Positions 25,644 through 35,083 of a stretch of DNA of 64,000 nucleotides are shown piece by piece (within the stretch, counting starts at the first letter, position 1; every line of letters starts with the position of its first letter). This DNA is from Bacteroidales bacterium (GTDB lineage: Bacteria; Bacteroidota; Bacteroidia; Bacteroidales; CAIWKO01). The notes beneath the pieces were generated by a model. It ran no database searches. It saw nothing but the letters and a program-made list of their open reading frames with translations, and was not told where the DNA came from. The translations under genes and the position numbers were made by a program. The stretch spans positions 103,695-167,694 of the forward strand of contig JALOBU010000005.1 in the NCBI GenBank assembly GCA_023228145.1, read 5' to 3'.

Positions 25644-26276
25644 TCATGGTGTCTGGGCTCCATGTTCAATTTTGTCGTCATATTGCAATTGATAAGTTTC
25701 TTTCCCTGAAGTATGCTGGATTCTCAAGCGCTGGTAATCATATTGATCAAGCACGTCCAGAGCGTATGCATAATCGGAAATTATCCTCAACAATCCAGTA
25801 CTTTCGCTGTCTGACAGTATCTTCTGATTTAACACCTCTCCAAGTATTTTAACCGATTTTTGAAGCTCTTTAAGCTGTTCATTTTGTTGGGTCAACCTTT
25901 TTTCATTTATGGAATAACCTTTTATCAGATAATCCTTTAAAATACGGTTAGCCCATATCCTAAAATCTATTCCTCTTTGTGATTTTACACGGTAACCAAC
26001 TGAAATAATAACATCAAGATTAAAATATTCGATACTCCTTGTAATTTCTCTCTCCCCTTCAATTTGAACTGTTGCAAAATTTGCAACAGTCGATATCTTT
26101 TCCAGTTCTCCATCATTAAATATATTGTGAATATGCCTGGATATTACTGATTTATCGCGCTGAAATAGGTCTGTCATTTGACTTAAACTCAACCAAACAG
26201 TTTCACCATCAAGAATAACCGATATTTCGGTATTTCCACCTTCCAGCTTATAAAATACTATTGATGAAGTGTTCAT
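25644..26276 (-). CDS. RhuM-family protein, lacking its C-terminal Fic domain
   Basis: The 210-aa protein has the full RhuM/KilA-N-like N-terminal region: VWLSLSQMTDLFQRDKSVIS, EYFNLDVIISVGYRVKS and FRIWANRILKDYLIKGYSINE (about 25-125), then a coiled coil. In many relatives a Fic/DOC domain follows the segment DYAYALDVLDQYDYQ. Here the frame ends about 25 residues after it, with unrelated sequence (IEHGAQTP). It is probably a truncated mobile-associated gene of unknown function. A short natural form cannot be excluded. Confidence 0.75.
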   Translation of the reverse strand: MNTSSIVFYKLEGGNTEISVILDGETVWLSLSQMTDLFQRDKSVISRHIHNIFNDGELEKISTVANFATVQIEGEREITRSIEYFNLDVIISVGYRVKSQRGIDFRIWANRILKDYLIKGYSINEKRLTQQNEQLKELQKSVKILGEVLNQKILSDSESTGLLRIISDYAYALDVLDQYDYQRLRIQHTSGKETYQLQYDDKIEHGAQTP

Positions 26277-26453
26277 TTAGCCTTTTTTCAAACCATTATA
26301 AATCTTTGCAAATATACACAAGCCTGATATAAAACAACAAATTTATAAAAGCTAAATAGTATGCCAGTGTTGCATATGTGAGAGCGTGTTAAAAAATAAT
26401 TTAGTTGTCTAGAAGAATTAAAGTGAATCTTTTGATTTAAGTTTTCAAAACAG

Positions 26454-26915
26454 TCAACTCACTTTTTCTTTCATAAATGCCGCCCGCACCGATGGTAATA
26501 AGGCAATAAATATTATCAGCAAACCATAAATTACATAAAAGATGTGCGCCAAAACCACAGCTTGAATAAAATATATTTGAACAAGTATCCATATAATTGT
26601 TGCAAAAGCTATATAAATACAATAAGACCAGGCCCAATGCATATCTTTAAAGAAATTAAGGATTTCACAAAGCTTACATTGTGGTTTTTTTATTAAAGCA
26701 TATATCAAAATCCCCGGAGCAATGCCAAGAACAGAGAAAAGGATAAGGCCGGGTATAAAAAAATTCCCGAATGGAGAGGACTCTAACATAGAGACAGGCA
26801 TTTTCAGCAGTTCTCCATCCGGGGAAATTATCAAGGCTCCGCCACCGAATAAAGCACCTATTGATAGAAATCCCAGTAAAACAATTAGGGTGATAAAAAA
26901 TACTTTTTTGTACAT
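26454..26915 (-). CDS. Small membrane protein, unknown
   Basis: The 153-aa protein has four hydrophobic segments (about 5-25, 50-72, 92-112 and 118-140). A cysteine pair (CKLC) lies in the loop between the second and third. I do not recognise it. No operon partner is evident; 177 bp of AT-rich DNA separate it from the RhuM gene. Confidence 0.7.
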   Translation of the reverse strand: MYKKVFFITLIVLLGFLSIGALFGGGALIISPDGELLKMPVSMLESSPFGNFFIPGLILFSVLGIAPGILIYALIKKPQCKLCEILNFFKDMHWAWSYCIYIAFATIIWILVQIYFIQAVVLAHIFYVIYGLLIIFIALLPSVRAAFMKEKVS

Positions 26916-27054
26916 TGTTGACTTTTAAAGAGTATTTTTTTGTATAACCAAAAAACTTTTGTGCTGCCTTTGTAGTGTTATTTTCACCTTATCATTACCG
27001 ATCGAAAATCCGTTTTTTAATATATAAACCATTTATAATCCATCAATTTTAATT

Positions 27055-27627
27055 TTAGTAATTCGTAGCCTTTCTCTCAAAATATGCTTTGGGGTGTTCG
27101 CACACAGGGCAGTTTTCAAGAGCCTTTTTGCCTTTGTGCAAATAACCGCACTTGCGGCAAATCCACTCCTGCTCTTCCTCACTCTCAAAAACCGTATTGC
27201 CTTCCACATTATACAATAATTTCAAAAAACGGGCTTCATGCTCCGCCTCTACCTTTGCTATCAGCCTGAACATCGTGGCAATCTTTTTAAATCCTTCCTG
27301 CTCTGCCGTTTCGGCAAATTCAGGATACAAATCCGTCCATTCTTCGTTCTCGCCGTTGGCCGCAGCAATGAGGTTTTCCTCAGTGGTGCCAATTATACCT
27401 CCGGGATAAGTTGCAACTATCTCAACAGGCCCTCCTTCGAGAAAACGGAAAAATATCTTGGCATGCTGCTCCTCCTGCAAAGCGGTGAGGATAAATATCT
27501 CCGCTATCTGCTCATAGCTGTCTTTCTTAGCCTGTTTGGCATAAAAAGTATAGCGGTTCCTCGCTTGCGACTCTCCGGCAAAAGCCTTCAGCAGGTTTTT
27601 TTCGGTCTGGGTTCCTTTTAGTGTCAT
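27055..27627 (-). CDS. rbr: Rubrerythrin
   Basis: This 190-aa protein is a non-haem diiron peroxidase that removes hydrogen peroxide in anaerobes. A ferritin-like domain (about 1-140) carries the metal-binding Glu and His residues in GESQARNRY, EEQHA and EAEHEARF. The C-terminal rubredoxin-like domain binds one iron through CRKCGY and CPVCEHP. The length matches the family. The gene seems to be transcribed alone. Confidence 0.96.
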   Translation of the reverse strand: MTLKGTQTEKNLLKAFAGESQARNRYTFYAKQAKKDSYEQIAEIFILTALQEEQHAKIFFRFLEGGPVEIVATYPGGIIGTTEENLIAAANGENEEWTDLYPEFAETAEQEGFKKIATMFRLIAKVEAEHEARFLKLLYNVEGNTVFESEEEQEWICRKCGYLHKGKKALENCPVCEHPKAYFERKATNY

Positions 27628-27679
27628 TATTTATCAGTTATTGAGTTTTGAGTTTGATTTTTTTATTCCAGTTAGTAAT

Positions 27680-27830
27680 TTAGCCACTAGCCACGAGCCA
27701 CTGGCCATGAGCCACGAGCCATTAGCCATTGGACATTAGACATTTTTTTACAGAAATTATAATTATCATCCTGTTATTTACAAAACTATTGGCCAATGGC
27801 TCTTGGCTCTTGGCTTTTAGCTATCTTATC
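27680..27830. repeat. GCCA-rich low-complexity inverted repeats
   Basis: Short phrases such as GAGCCACTGGCCATGAGCCA (about 27699-27718) repeat with variation up to about 27745. Their complement (CCAATGGCTCTTGGCTCTTGG) appears at about 27791-27812. The block holds no gene. It can form imperfect hairpins and lies between rbr and aroB, where it extends an open frame artificially upstream of aroB. Confidence 0.7.
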
Positions 27831-27882
27831 CGTAAAATTAAGTAACAAAGTTATAAAAAACATTTATAAAAATAGTATCTTT

Positions 27883-28959
27883 ATGCTTAATTATTTACCC
27901 GTGAATACCGATAAGAAATATCTTTTTGCAGAGGCTGACAAAAAATCCTTTGACCGGTTTCTGCAGGATAAATTGGCTGATAAATGCAGTATGTTTATAC
28001 TCATGGACGCCAACACTAAAAAGTTTTGCAAAAGCAAACTCATACATAATTTTCCATTGCTGCAGTCAGCCCAAGAGGTTATTATCAAAAGCGGTGAAAC
28101 CCACAAAAACCTTGAAGCTTGTAATTTAATCTGGAAAAAACTTATAGAAGCCCATGCCGACAGGCACTCTCTGCTTCTCAACCTCGGCGGCGGAGTTATT
28201 ACAGATATCGGGGGCTTTGCCGCTTCGGTGTATAAACGAGGCATTACTTTCTGCAACATCCCCACCACTCTGCTGGCCATGACAGATGCTGCCGCAGGAG
28301 GAAAGACAGGCATCAATTTTCAGAGTTTGAAAAATGTTGTAGGGAGTTTTAGGACAGCAGAGATAACATACATTGACACCACATTCCTGAAAACTCTTCC
28401 CTCAGGCCACATGCGGTCGGGCTTCGCCGAACTGCTGAAGATTGCGCTGGTCGCAGATAAAAAGTTTTGGAAAGAACTTGTAAAGATGAATTTCTATGAG
28501 CTGGCAGACAATCCGAAAATAATTCAAAAAGCTCTTGCCTTGAAAGAAGGCATAGTGTCTCAAGACCCTGAAGAAAAAGGGCTGAGAAAATTGTTGAACT
28601 TCGGACATACCATAGGCCATTCCATAGAATCGTATTCGCTGTTACATGAAAAAGAATCTTTACTGCACGGCGAAGCTGTTGCCATTGGGATACTCTGCGA
28701 AGCATACATCTCATATATCACAGGAATGCTGCCCGAAAAGCAACTGAAGGAAATCGCAAAAACCTTACTCACAATCTTTGGAAAATATAAAGGTAACTTG
28801 AAAGAAAAAGAGCTGCTGCGTTTTATAAGGAATGATAAGAAAAGCGTTAATTCAAAGCATAATTTCACATTGTTAAAAAATATCGGTGAAGGTTGCATAG
28901 ATAATTTTGTGAATAAAAAAATGATATCAGCATCTTTACAATATTATGTACATCTTTAG
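27883..28959 (+). CDS. aroB: 3-dehydroquinate synthase
   Basis: The 358-aa enzyme converts DAHP to 3-dehydroquinate with NAD and a divalent metal. Motifs include the NAD-binding NLGGGVITDIGGFAASVYKRG and IPTTLLAMTDAAAGGKTGINF. The metal ligands are in SGFAELLKIALV and LNFGHTIGHSIES. The ATG at 27883 fits the family; an in-frame ATG at 27796 would translate the low-complexity repeat. It starts the shikimate pair with aroA. Confidence 0.94.
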   Translation: MLNYLPVNTDKKYLFAEADKKSFDRFLQDKLADKCSMFILMDANTKKFCKSKLIHNFPLLQSAQEVIIKSGETHKNLEACNLIWKKLIEAHADRHSLLLNLGGGVITDIGGFAASVYKRGITFCNIPTTLLAMTDAAAGGKTGINFQSLKNVVGSFRTAEITYIDTTFLKTLPSGHMRSGFAELLKIALVADKKFWKELVKMNFYELADNPKIIQKALALKEGIVSQDPEEKGLRKLLNFGHTIGHSIESYSLLHEKESLLHGEAVAIGILCEAYISYITGMLPEKQLKEIAKTLLTIFGKYKGNLKEKELLRFIRNDKKSVNSKHNFTLLKNIGEGCIDNFVNKKMISASLQYYVHL

Positions 28960-29061
28960 AAGGGAAAAGGGAATATGATACTCTTACGGAGTCATGTTGT
29001 TGGGGGATTATGTTTTGTATAAATATGCGAATCCTACGGATTCATTTTGGATAATGTTATC

Positions 29062-29181
29062 ATGTACGTAGAAAATCAAAAAGAGCATCATAAAACCAAA
29101 ACCTTTCAGGAAGAATATATTGGCTTTTTAAAAGAATTTGATATAGAGTTCAGCGAGAAATATCTTTTTCAATGGATATAA
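29062..29181 (+). pseudogene. C-terminal remnant of a Y1 (IS200/REP-type) transposase
   Basis: Forty codons from an ATG read MYVENQKEHHKTKTFQEEYI and go on to SEKYLFQWI before a stop. The pattern NQKEHHKTKTFQEEY is what I remember as the end of REP-associated tyrosine transposases in Bacteroidota. The catalytic HUH domain is absent. It sits 13 bases upstream of aroA, in a 235-bp gap that otherwise holds only AT-rich sequence. Confidence 0.6.
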
Positions 29182-29194
29182 AAACAAGATTACT

Positions 29195-30439
29195 ATGCTA
29201 GCTGCAAAAAATTCCGTCAGCAACAGAAATATAAAAGCAAACGTCAGCCTGCCTGCCTCAAAAAGCATCAGCAACAGGCTGCTTATCATCAAGCATTTAT
29301 GCAGAGATGGTTTTCATATTCAAAACCTTTCAGATTCTGATGATACCAAAACATTGGAAGCGTGCCTACAGAACATCAGCCATCATGATGTTTTTAATGC
29401 TGGCGATGCCGGCACTCCCCTGCGTTTTCTTACAGCGCTTTTTTCCATAACTCCGGGAACAAGAATACTCAAAGGCTCCGAACGTATGCACGAAAGGCCT
29501 GTGGGACCATTGGTTGAAGCTTTAAAAAGTCTGGGAGCCAAAATAACATACCTTGAAAAAAAAGGATATCCGCCATTATCCATAACGGGGAAAAACATCA
29601 GAGGCGGAAAAATCTCTGTGGATGCAGGCATCAGCAGCCAGTTCATCTCTGCCATATTGCTCATCGCACCTATTCTGCCTGAAGGAATAATAGTTAAGCT
29701 TAGAAATAATATTGCTTCTGCATCATATATCAGAATGACTCTTGAACTGATGAAACATTCTGGTATCGAATCAGAATGGAGCAACAATATCATTAAGATA
29801 AAGTCACAAAGCTATGTAAATAAAAATTACATTGTTGAACCAGACTGGTCTGCAGCCGCCTTCTGGTATGTGTTTGCAGCACTGGCAGAAGAAGCTGAAA
29901 TTGAGTTGAGTGGACTGTCAAAAGACTCACTTCAGGGAGATTTATATGCAGCAGAAATATTCGGCAAACTTGGTGTAAAAACCACTTTTTTACCGAACTC
30001 TGTCATGTTAACAAAAAAATGTGTTATAACAGATTTGCTGGATATTGATTTTTTTGAAACACCGGATTTATTGCCTGCGGTTTTAACTGCTGCTGCTGCT
30101 TTAAAGTTTCCTTTTCACTTTTCAGGGCTTTGCAACCTCTCCATCAAAGAATCAAACCGGGTTGACGCCATGTTAACAGAACTTGGAAAATTTGGGTACC
30201 GTTTCAGGTTTGTGAATAATGATGAACTGTTTTTCGAAGATTTTACCGTCACTCCTGAAAAAGAAATCATTTGCGATTCCCACAATGATCACCGTATCGT
30301 AATGTCGCTGGCACCGCTCGCACTGACAGGTAAGACGGTAATCATAAAAAACGCTGCCTGTATATCAAAATCATATCCCGGTTATTTTGACGATTTAAAA
30401 AGTGTCGGCTTTAGTGTTGATTTTTCAGGAAATGAGTAA
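29195..30439 (+). CDS. aroA: 3-phosphoshikimate 1-carboxyvinyltransferase (EPSP synthase)
   Basis: This 414-aa enzyme joins phosphoenolpyruvate to shikimate 3-phosphate. Family signatures are LPASKSISNRLLIIKHL near residue 19, NAGDAGTPLRFLTALF near 68, MHERPVGPLVEAL near 98, and LCNLSIKESNR and SHNDHRIVMSLAPLAL near the C-terminus. The length is normal. A probable promoter for the next operon lies in its last codons (TAACTTTG at 30437-30444). Confidence 0.95.
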   Translation: MLAAKNSVSNRNIKANVSLPASKSISNRLLIIKHLCRDGFHIQNLSDSDDTKTLEACLQNISHHDVFNAGDAGTPLRFLTALFSITPGTRILKGSERMHERPVGPLVEALKSLGAKITYLEKKGYPPLSITGKNIRGGKISVDAGISSQFISAILLIAPILPEGIIVKLRNNIASASYIRMTLELMKHSGIESEWSNNIIKIKSQSYVNKNYIVEPDWSAAAFWYVFAALAEEAEIELSGLSKDSLQGDLYAAEIFGKLGVKTTFLPNSVMLTKKCVITDLLDIDFFETPDLLPAVLTAAAALKFPFHFSGLCNLSIKESNRVDAMLTELGKFGYRFRFVNNDELFFEDFTVTPEKEIICDSHNDHRIVMSLAPLALTGKTVIIKNAACISKSYPGYFDDLKSVGFSVDFSGNE

Positions 30440-30463
30440 CTTTGATAGATAAAACTTTTTTTT

Positions 30464-31225
30464 ATGAATATTTACCAGCAAATCTCTGCACTTATCTCAC
30501 AGAATAAAGAGGCGGTTGTTTGTATTATCACAGAAACCACAGGGTCATCACCCCGCAAGGCAGGCTCCAAAATGCTTGTGCACTCCGACGGAAAAACCAC
30601 CGGCACTGTCGGTGGCGGCAGTATTGAATACCAGGCAATCGCCGATGCCATGGAAGTACTTAAAACCTGTATCCCCCGCAAAAAAATTTACAAACTCGAA
30701 GAAGACCTTGCCATGCACTGCGGCGGCACGGTAGAAATTTATTTTGAGCCAATAAAAAGCAGCAGCGACTTATTCATTTTCGGTGCAGGGCATATAGGAA
30801 GGGCTTTGTCCCGTTATGCGGCTGACTTCGGATTTCGCATCACACTTTTCGACCAGCGTGAAGAAATTCTGAAAGAATTTGATTCAGCACCTTACCACTG
30901 TGTGTGTGAAGATTTTTATACAGCCATAGAAAAAGCGAAATTCACCGAAAAAACATTCAGTGTGATTGTGACACCCAAGCATGAATACGACGAAAACATT
31001 GTAATGATACTGGCAAAAAAACCCTTTGCTTACCTTGGCATGATAGGAAGCAAAAGTAAGGTAGCCGAAGCAAAGAAAAAGATGCTGGAAAAGGGATTTA
31101 CACAAAAAGAAATTGACCGTATTGATATGCCTATAGGCATAAAATTCAATGCAGAAACACCGGAGGAAATTGCCATCAGTATTATTGCTAAACTTATAGA
31201 TGTCAAAAACAGCCTAAACAAATAA
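30464..31225 (+). CDS. XdhC/CoxI-family maturation protein of molybdenum hydroxylases
   Basis: The 253-aa protein has the XdhC layout. An N-terminal domain has TTGSSPRKAGSKMLVHSDGKTTGTVGGG and the cysteine motif MHCGGT. A C-terminal Rossmann domain (FIFGAGHIGRALSRYA near residue 107) follows, with MIGSKSKVAEAK. XdhC binds the molybdenum cofactor and delivers its sulfurated form to xanthine dehydrogenase. It lies one base before the start of xdhA, so the three genes form one operon. Confidence 0.92.
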   Translation: MNIYQQISALISQNKEAVVCIITETTGSSPRKAGSKMLVHSDGKTTGTVGGGSIEYQAIADAMEVLKTCIPRKKIYKLEEDLAMHCGGTVEIYFEPIKSSSDLFIFGAGHIGRALSRYAADFGFRITLFDQREEILKEFDSAPYHCVCEDFYTAIEKAKFTEKTFSVIVTPKHEYDENIVMILAKKPFAYLGMIGSKSKVAEAKKKMLEKGFTQKEIDRIDMPIGIKFNAETPEEIAISIIAKLIDVKNSLNK

Positions 31226-31226
31226 T

Positions 31227-32657
31227 ATGAACAAAGTAAGTTTTGTTCTTGACGACGAAATTAAGGTAATCGACTTCAGCCAAACTCCCTTTTCTCCCAC
31301 TACCACTGTCCTGAAATACTTACGTTCTCTCACTTCGCATAAAGGAGTTAAGGAAGGCTGCGGAGAAGGAGATTGCGGAGCCTGCACTGTGGTTATAGCA
31401 GAACCTGACAACAATAAATTACATTATCGCACTGTTGACAGTTGTCTTATATTTCTTCCTATGATTCATGGCAAACAGCTGATTACGGTTGAAAACCTCT
31501 CGGACGGGTATGGCGGGCTTCATCCTGTACAGCAAGCCATGGTAGATGCTTACGCTTCACAATGCGGCTACTGTACTCCCGGTTTTGTGATGTCGCTTTT
31601 TGCTTTATACAAAAGCCCAGAAAAAGTAAACAGGGAAAATATTCTTGATGCAATAAGCGGAAACCTTTGCCGCTGCACAGGGTATCAACCTATCATAGAG
31701 GCTGCTGAAAAAGTTTGCAGAAAAAGAAAAGATGACATCTTCAGCACAAAAGAAAAACAATCCCTCCGCTTGCTGAAGCAAATCAATAAAACCGAGACTA
31801 TCTCTTTTATCACCAATAATCAGAAATATTTTAAGCCTTTCTCTCTGAATGAAGCCTTGTTGTTAAAGAGCAAATACCCTGAAGCCATCATCGTCTCAGG
31901 CAATACGGATAATGGGCTGCGTGTGAACAAAAAGCACGAGTTGTTGCAGGAAATAATTGACATTTCTGATGTTCAGGAGTTAAAAAATATTACCGAAACA
32001 AAAGAAAATCTTTCTGTGGGTGCAGGAGTTACAATGGAACAATTGAAGCAAGCCACAGCATCATGTTTCCCTGCACTGCATAAAATGCTAACTGTTTTCG
32101 GTTCCAAACAGATACGAAACATGGCCACTATTGGCGGAAATATAGGTTCAGCCTCACCTATCGGAGACTCCTTGCCGTTGCTAATGGCTTATGATGCTGT
32201 CATGGCCGTATGCAATCAAAATGAATCACGTGTTATTAAACTATGTGATTTTATAAAATCATACCGTAAAACAGATCTTCGTAAAGACGAAATTATCTGT
32301 TCTGTGGGAATACCTTTTCCGAAAAAAAATCAAATCATCCGTTCCTACAAAATATCCAAACGTAAAGACCTCGACATTTCCACCTGCAGTGCCGGATTCA
32401 TGCTCGACATAGACCAAAAAAACAGGAAAATAAAAAACATGGTGCTTGCATTCGGAGGTATGGCCGCAACTACAAAAAGAGCAGTTGAAACTGAAGAATT
32501 TCTTATCGGGAAAATCTGGAGAAAAGCAATTGTTGAAAAAGCATCAACTATTTTGTACAATGAATTTTCTCCTTTGTCGGATGCCCGTTCCGGGGAAGAG
32601 TTTCGCAGGCTTGCCGCACGCAACTTACTTTTTAAGTTTTATAAAGAAACATCCTGA
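31227..32657 (+). CDS. xdhA: Xanthine dehydrogenase small subunit (2Fe-2S and FAD domains)
   Basis: The 476-aa protein carries two [2Fe-2S] clusters: CGEGDCGACTVV and the distal Cys at about residues 45-75, then CGYCTPGFV and CRCTGYQP at about 110-155. An FAD-binding domain follows (about 195-370, with TIGGNIGSASPIGDSLPLL) and then the CO dehydrogenase flavoprotein C-terminal domain. Electrons from the molybdenum subunit pass through the clusters to FAD. This is the XdhA arrangement. A narrower substrate than xanthine cannot be excluded. Confidence 0.93.
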   Translation: MNKVSFVLDDEIKVIDFSQTPFSPTTTVLKYLRSLTSHKGVKEGCGEGDCGACTVVIAEPDNNKLHYRTVDSCLIFLPMIHGKQLITVENLSDGYGGLHPVQQAMVDAYASQCGYCTPGFVMSLFALYKSPEKVNRENILDAISGNLCRCTGYQPIIEAAEKVCRKRKDDIFSTKEKQSLRLLKQINKTETISFITNNQKYFKPFSLNEALLLKSKYPEAIIVSGNTDNGLRVNKKHELLQEIIDISDVQELKNITETKENLSVGAGVTMEQLKQATASCFPALHKMLTVFGSKQIRNMATIGGNIGSASPIGDSLPLLMAYDAVMAVCNQNESRVIKLCDFIKSYRKTDLRKDEIICSVGIPFPKKNQIIRSYKISKRKDLDISTCSAGFMLDIDQKNRKIKNMVLAFGGMAATTKRAVETEEFLIGKIWRKAIVEKASTILYNEFSPLSDARSGEEFRRLAARNLLFKFYKETS

Positions 32658-32667
32658 TGATATTTTT

Positions 32668-34989
32668 ATGAAACAGGCAAAAGAAAAATATCTACACCAC
32701 GAAAGCGCCACCCTGCATGTTACAGGCAAAGCCATTTATATCAACGATATGGATGTTAGCGGGCAGACACTTTACGGAAAAGTGGTTTACAGCAGTTGCC
32801 CCCATGCAGATATTGTCAGGTGCGATGTGAACAAAGCGAAGCAGGTAAAAGGGGTACAAGCAGTGCTAACTTACAAAAACATCCCGGGTGCAAACCAGAT
32901 GGGGCCTGTGTTTCATGATGAGCCCTGCCTTGCCGAAAAAAGTGTTACGGCTATTGGACAGGCAATAGCGATCATTGCTGCCGACAACGAAGAAAGTGCA
33001 CTGGAAGCAGAAAAACTTATTGTGATAAAATACAAGACTTTGAAGCCACTGCCCGACATACAGTCTGCCATGGCTGCAGGAAGCAGGATAGCTCCTACAA
33101 GAAAAATGGAACGCGGTTATGTTGAAGAAGCTTTAAAAAAATCAAAACATCAAATTTCCGGAGAACTATATACCGGGGCTCAGGAACATTGGTACCTTGA
33201 AACACAAAGCGCCTTATGTGTTCCGGGAGAAGGCAAAGAAATGACTGTCTATGCTTCAAGCCAACATCCTTCCGAAACACAATCCATAGTAGCTGAAGTT
33301 CTTGGCATTTCAAAAAAAGAGGTTACCTGTGAAGTGAAACGCATGGGCGGTGCTTTTGGGGGAAAAGAAACACAAGCAAACCATGTAGCCGCCTGGGCAG
33401 CCTTGCTTGCCAACTCAACCCGCAAACCGGTCATGATACATTTGTTTCGTGATGACGACCAGAAAATTACCGGCAAGAGGCATCCTTTCTTTTCAACTTA
33501 TAAAATAGGTTTTGATGATGAAGGTAAGATAATGGCCTACGATGTTGACCTAAACGCCGATGCAGGGCATGCTGCCGACCTGAGTATGGCCATATTGGAA
33601 CGCGCCATGCTGCATGCCGAAAATGCTTATTACATTCCTAATGTCAGAATAACAGCAACTGCCTGGCGTACCAATCATTTTTCGAATACTGCTTTTAGGG
33701 GTTTTGGCGGACCACAGGGCATGGCAGTTATAGAGCATGCTGTTGAGCGCATTGCACGCTACCTTAAAAAAGATGCTGCAGAAATACGCTTTATTAATTT
33801 TTATACAAAAGAAAAAAATAATATTACTCCTTACCATCAACAGATCGAAAATGTCAGGCTGCAAAAAATATATTTGCAACTCGTCAAAAGTTCTGATTAT
33901 AAAAAACGAAAACACGAGGTTGATCTTTTTAACAAGAAAAATGAATACATAAAAAAAGGCATCGCCCTGACACCTGTCAAGTTTGGAATTTCATTCACTA
34001 CTTCATTTCTCAACCAAGCAGGGGCTTTAGTTAATATTTACCGAGACGGCAGTGTGCTGGTCAACCACGGAGGCACGGAAATGGGACAAGGTCTGAACAC
34101 TAAAATAATTCAGATTGCAGCAGCCGAACTGGGTATTTCTCCAGAATTCATAAAAACCAACGCGACAAATACATCAAAGGTTCCAAACACTTCGGCAACG
34201 GCGGCATCCAGCGGTTCTGACCTGAACGGTGCAGCGGTTAAGAATGCCATCGACAAGCTGAAATCACGTTTATCTGTTATAGCTCTGGAAATGCTGAAAA
34301 CAAAATACCCTAGTAAGAAATTTGTTAAAAACAGGATAATATTTTGCCAAGATAAAGTTTATGATAAAAAATACACAGAACATGCTGTATCATTTCCTAA
34401 ACTTATTGATGCTGCCTATTTAAAACAAACAAGCCTCAGCGCCACAGGATTTTACAAAACTCCGGATATTTTCTTTGACAGGGATAAAGGAACCGGAAAG
34501 CCTTTTCATTATTTTGCCTATGGCATGGCAGTAGCCGAAGTGGAAGTTGACGCACTGACGGGCTCACACAAATTGCTGAGGGTTGACATTTTGCATGATG
34601 TTGGTGAAAGCCTGAACAGGCCCATTGACATGGGACAGGTTTGCGGGGCTTTCATACAAGGACTGGGTTGGGTAACCACCGAAGAAATCAAATGGGATGA
34701 AAACGGAAAGCTGCTAACTTACTCTCCTGACACCTACAAAATACCAACTGCACAGGACATTCCGGAGATTTTCAATATTGAGCTGCTTGAAAATGCAGCC
34801 AACTTTAACACCATCCGAAAAAGCAAGGCTGTCGGAGAACCTCCATTTATGCTGGCTTTTTCGGTATGGATGGCATTACGTTATGCTGTTGCTGCTGTTT
34901 GCAACCATAAAATTGACCCAGATTTATCCATCCCGGCGACCAACGAAAAAATATTATTAGCCATTGAGGGTATGCAAAAAACAAAATAA
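32668..34989 (+). CDS. xdhB: Xanthine dehydrogenase large subunit (molybdopterin-binding)
   Basis: The 773-aa subunit starts at an ATG ten bases past xdhA; upstream in-frame ATGs lie within xdhA and are artefacts. Motifs are the cofactor-binding MGGAFGGKE near residue 226, the substrate-site GAQEHWYLETQSA near 170, FRGFGGPQG near 344, and GEPPFM with the active-site Glu near 725. It hydroxylates purines such as hypoxanthine or xanthine, by family. A strong terminator closes the operon. Confidence 0.93.
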   Translation: MKQAKEKYLHHESATLHVTGKAIYINDMDVSGQTLYGKVVYSSCPHADIVRCDVNKAKQVKGVQAVLTYKNIPGANQMGPVFHDEPCLAEKSVTAIGQAIAIIAADNEESALEAEKLIVIKYKTLKPLPDIQSAMAAGSRIAPTRKMERGYVEEALKKSKHQISGELYTGAQEHWYLETQSALCVPGEGKEMTVYASSQHPSETQSIVAEVLGISKKEVTCEVKRMGGAFGGKETQANHVAAWAALLANSTRKPVMIHLFRDDDQKITGKRHPFFSTYKIGFDDEGKIMAYDVDLNADAGHAADLSMAILERAMLHAENAYYIPNVRITATAWRTNHFSNTAFRGFGGPQGMAVIEHAVERIARYLKKDAAEIRFINFYTKEKNNITPYHQQIENVRLQKIYLQLVKSSDYKKRKHEVDLFNKKNEYIKKGIALTPVKFGISFTTSFLNQAGALVNIYRDGSVLVNHGGTEMGQGLNTKIIQIAAAELGISPEFIKTNATNTSKVPNTSATAASSGSDLNGAAVKNAIDKLKSRLSVIALEMLKTKYPSKKFVKNRIIFCQDKVYDKKYTEHAVSFPKLIDAAYLKQTSLSATGFYKTPDIFFDRDKGTGKPFHYFAYGMAVAEVEVDALTGSHKLLRVDILHDVGESLNRPIDMGQVCGAFIQGLGWVTTEEIKWDENGKLLTYSPDTYKIPTAQDIPEIFNIELLENAANFNTIRKSKAVGEPPFMLAFSVWMALRYAVAAVCNHKIDPDLSIPATNEKILLAIEGMQKTK

Positions 34990-35003
34990 AAATATTATTT
35001 CGT

Positions 35004-35046
35004 TAAAAAAAAACGCCCCACCGAAATCGGCGGGGCGTTTTTTTTT
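35004..35046. terminator. Rho-independent terminator after xdhB
   Basis: ACGCCCCACCG and CGGCGGGGCGT (one A/C mismatch) form a GC-rich stem with loop AAAT, followed by nine T. An A-run precedes it, so it may serve both the xdh operon and the minus-strand gene that ends at 35084. Confidence 0.93.
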
Positions 35047-35083
35047 AACATAGCTTTAGTTCTTTAAGCTCTAATGTAAACTA

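Noticed and set aside
27796..27882. N-terminal extension of aroB
   Set aside because: It translates the GCCA-rich low-complexity block. The family N-terminus fits the ATG at 27883.
32446..32667. Early start of the xanthine dehydrogenase large subunit
   Set aside because: These codons overlap the end of xdhA in another frame. The family N-terminus fits the ATG at 32668.
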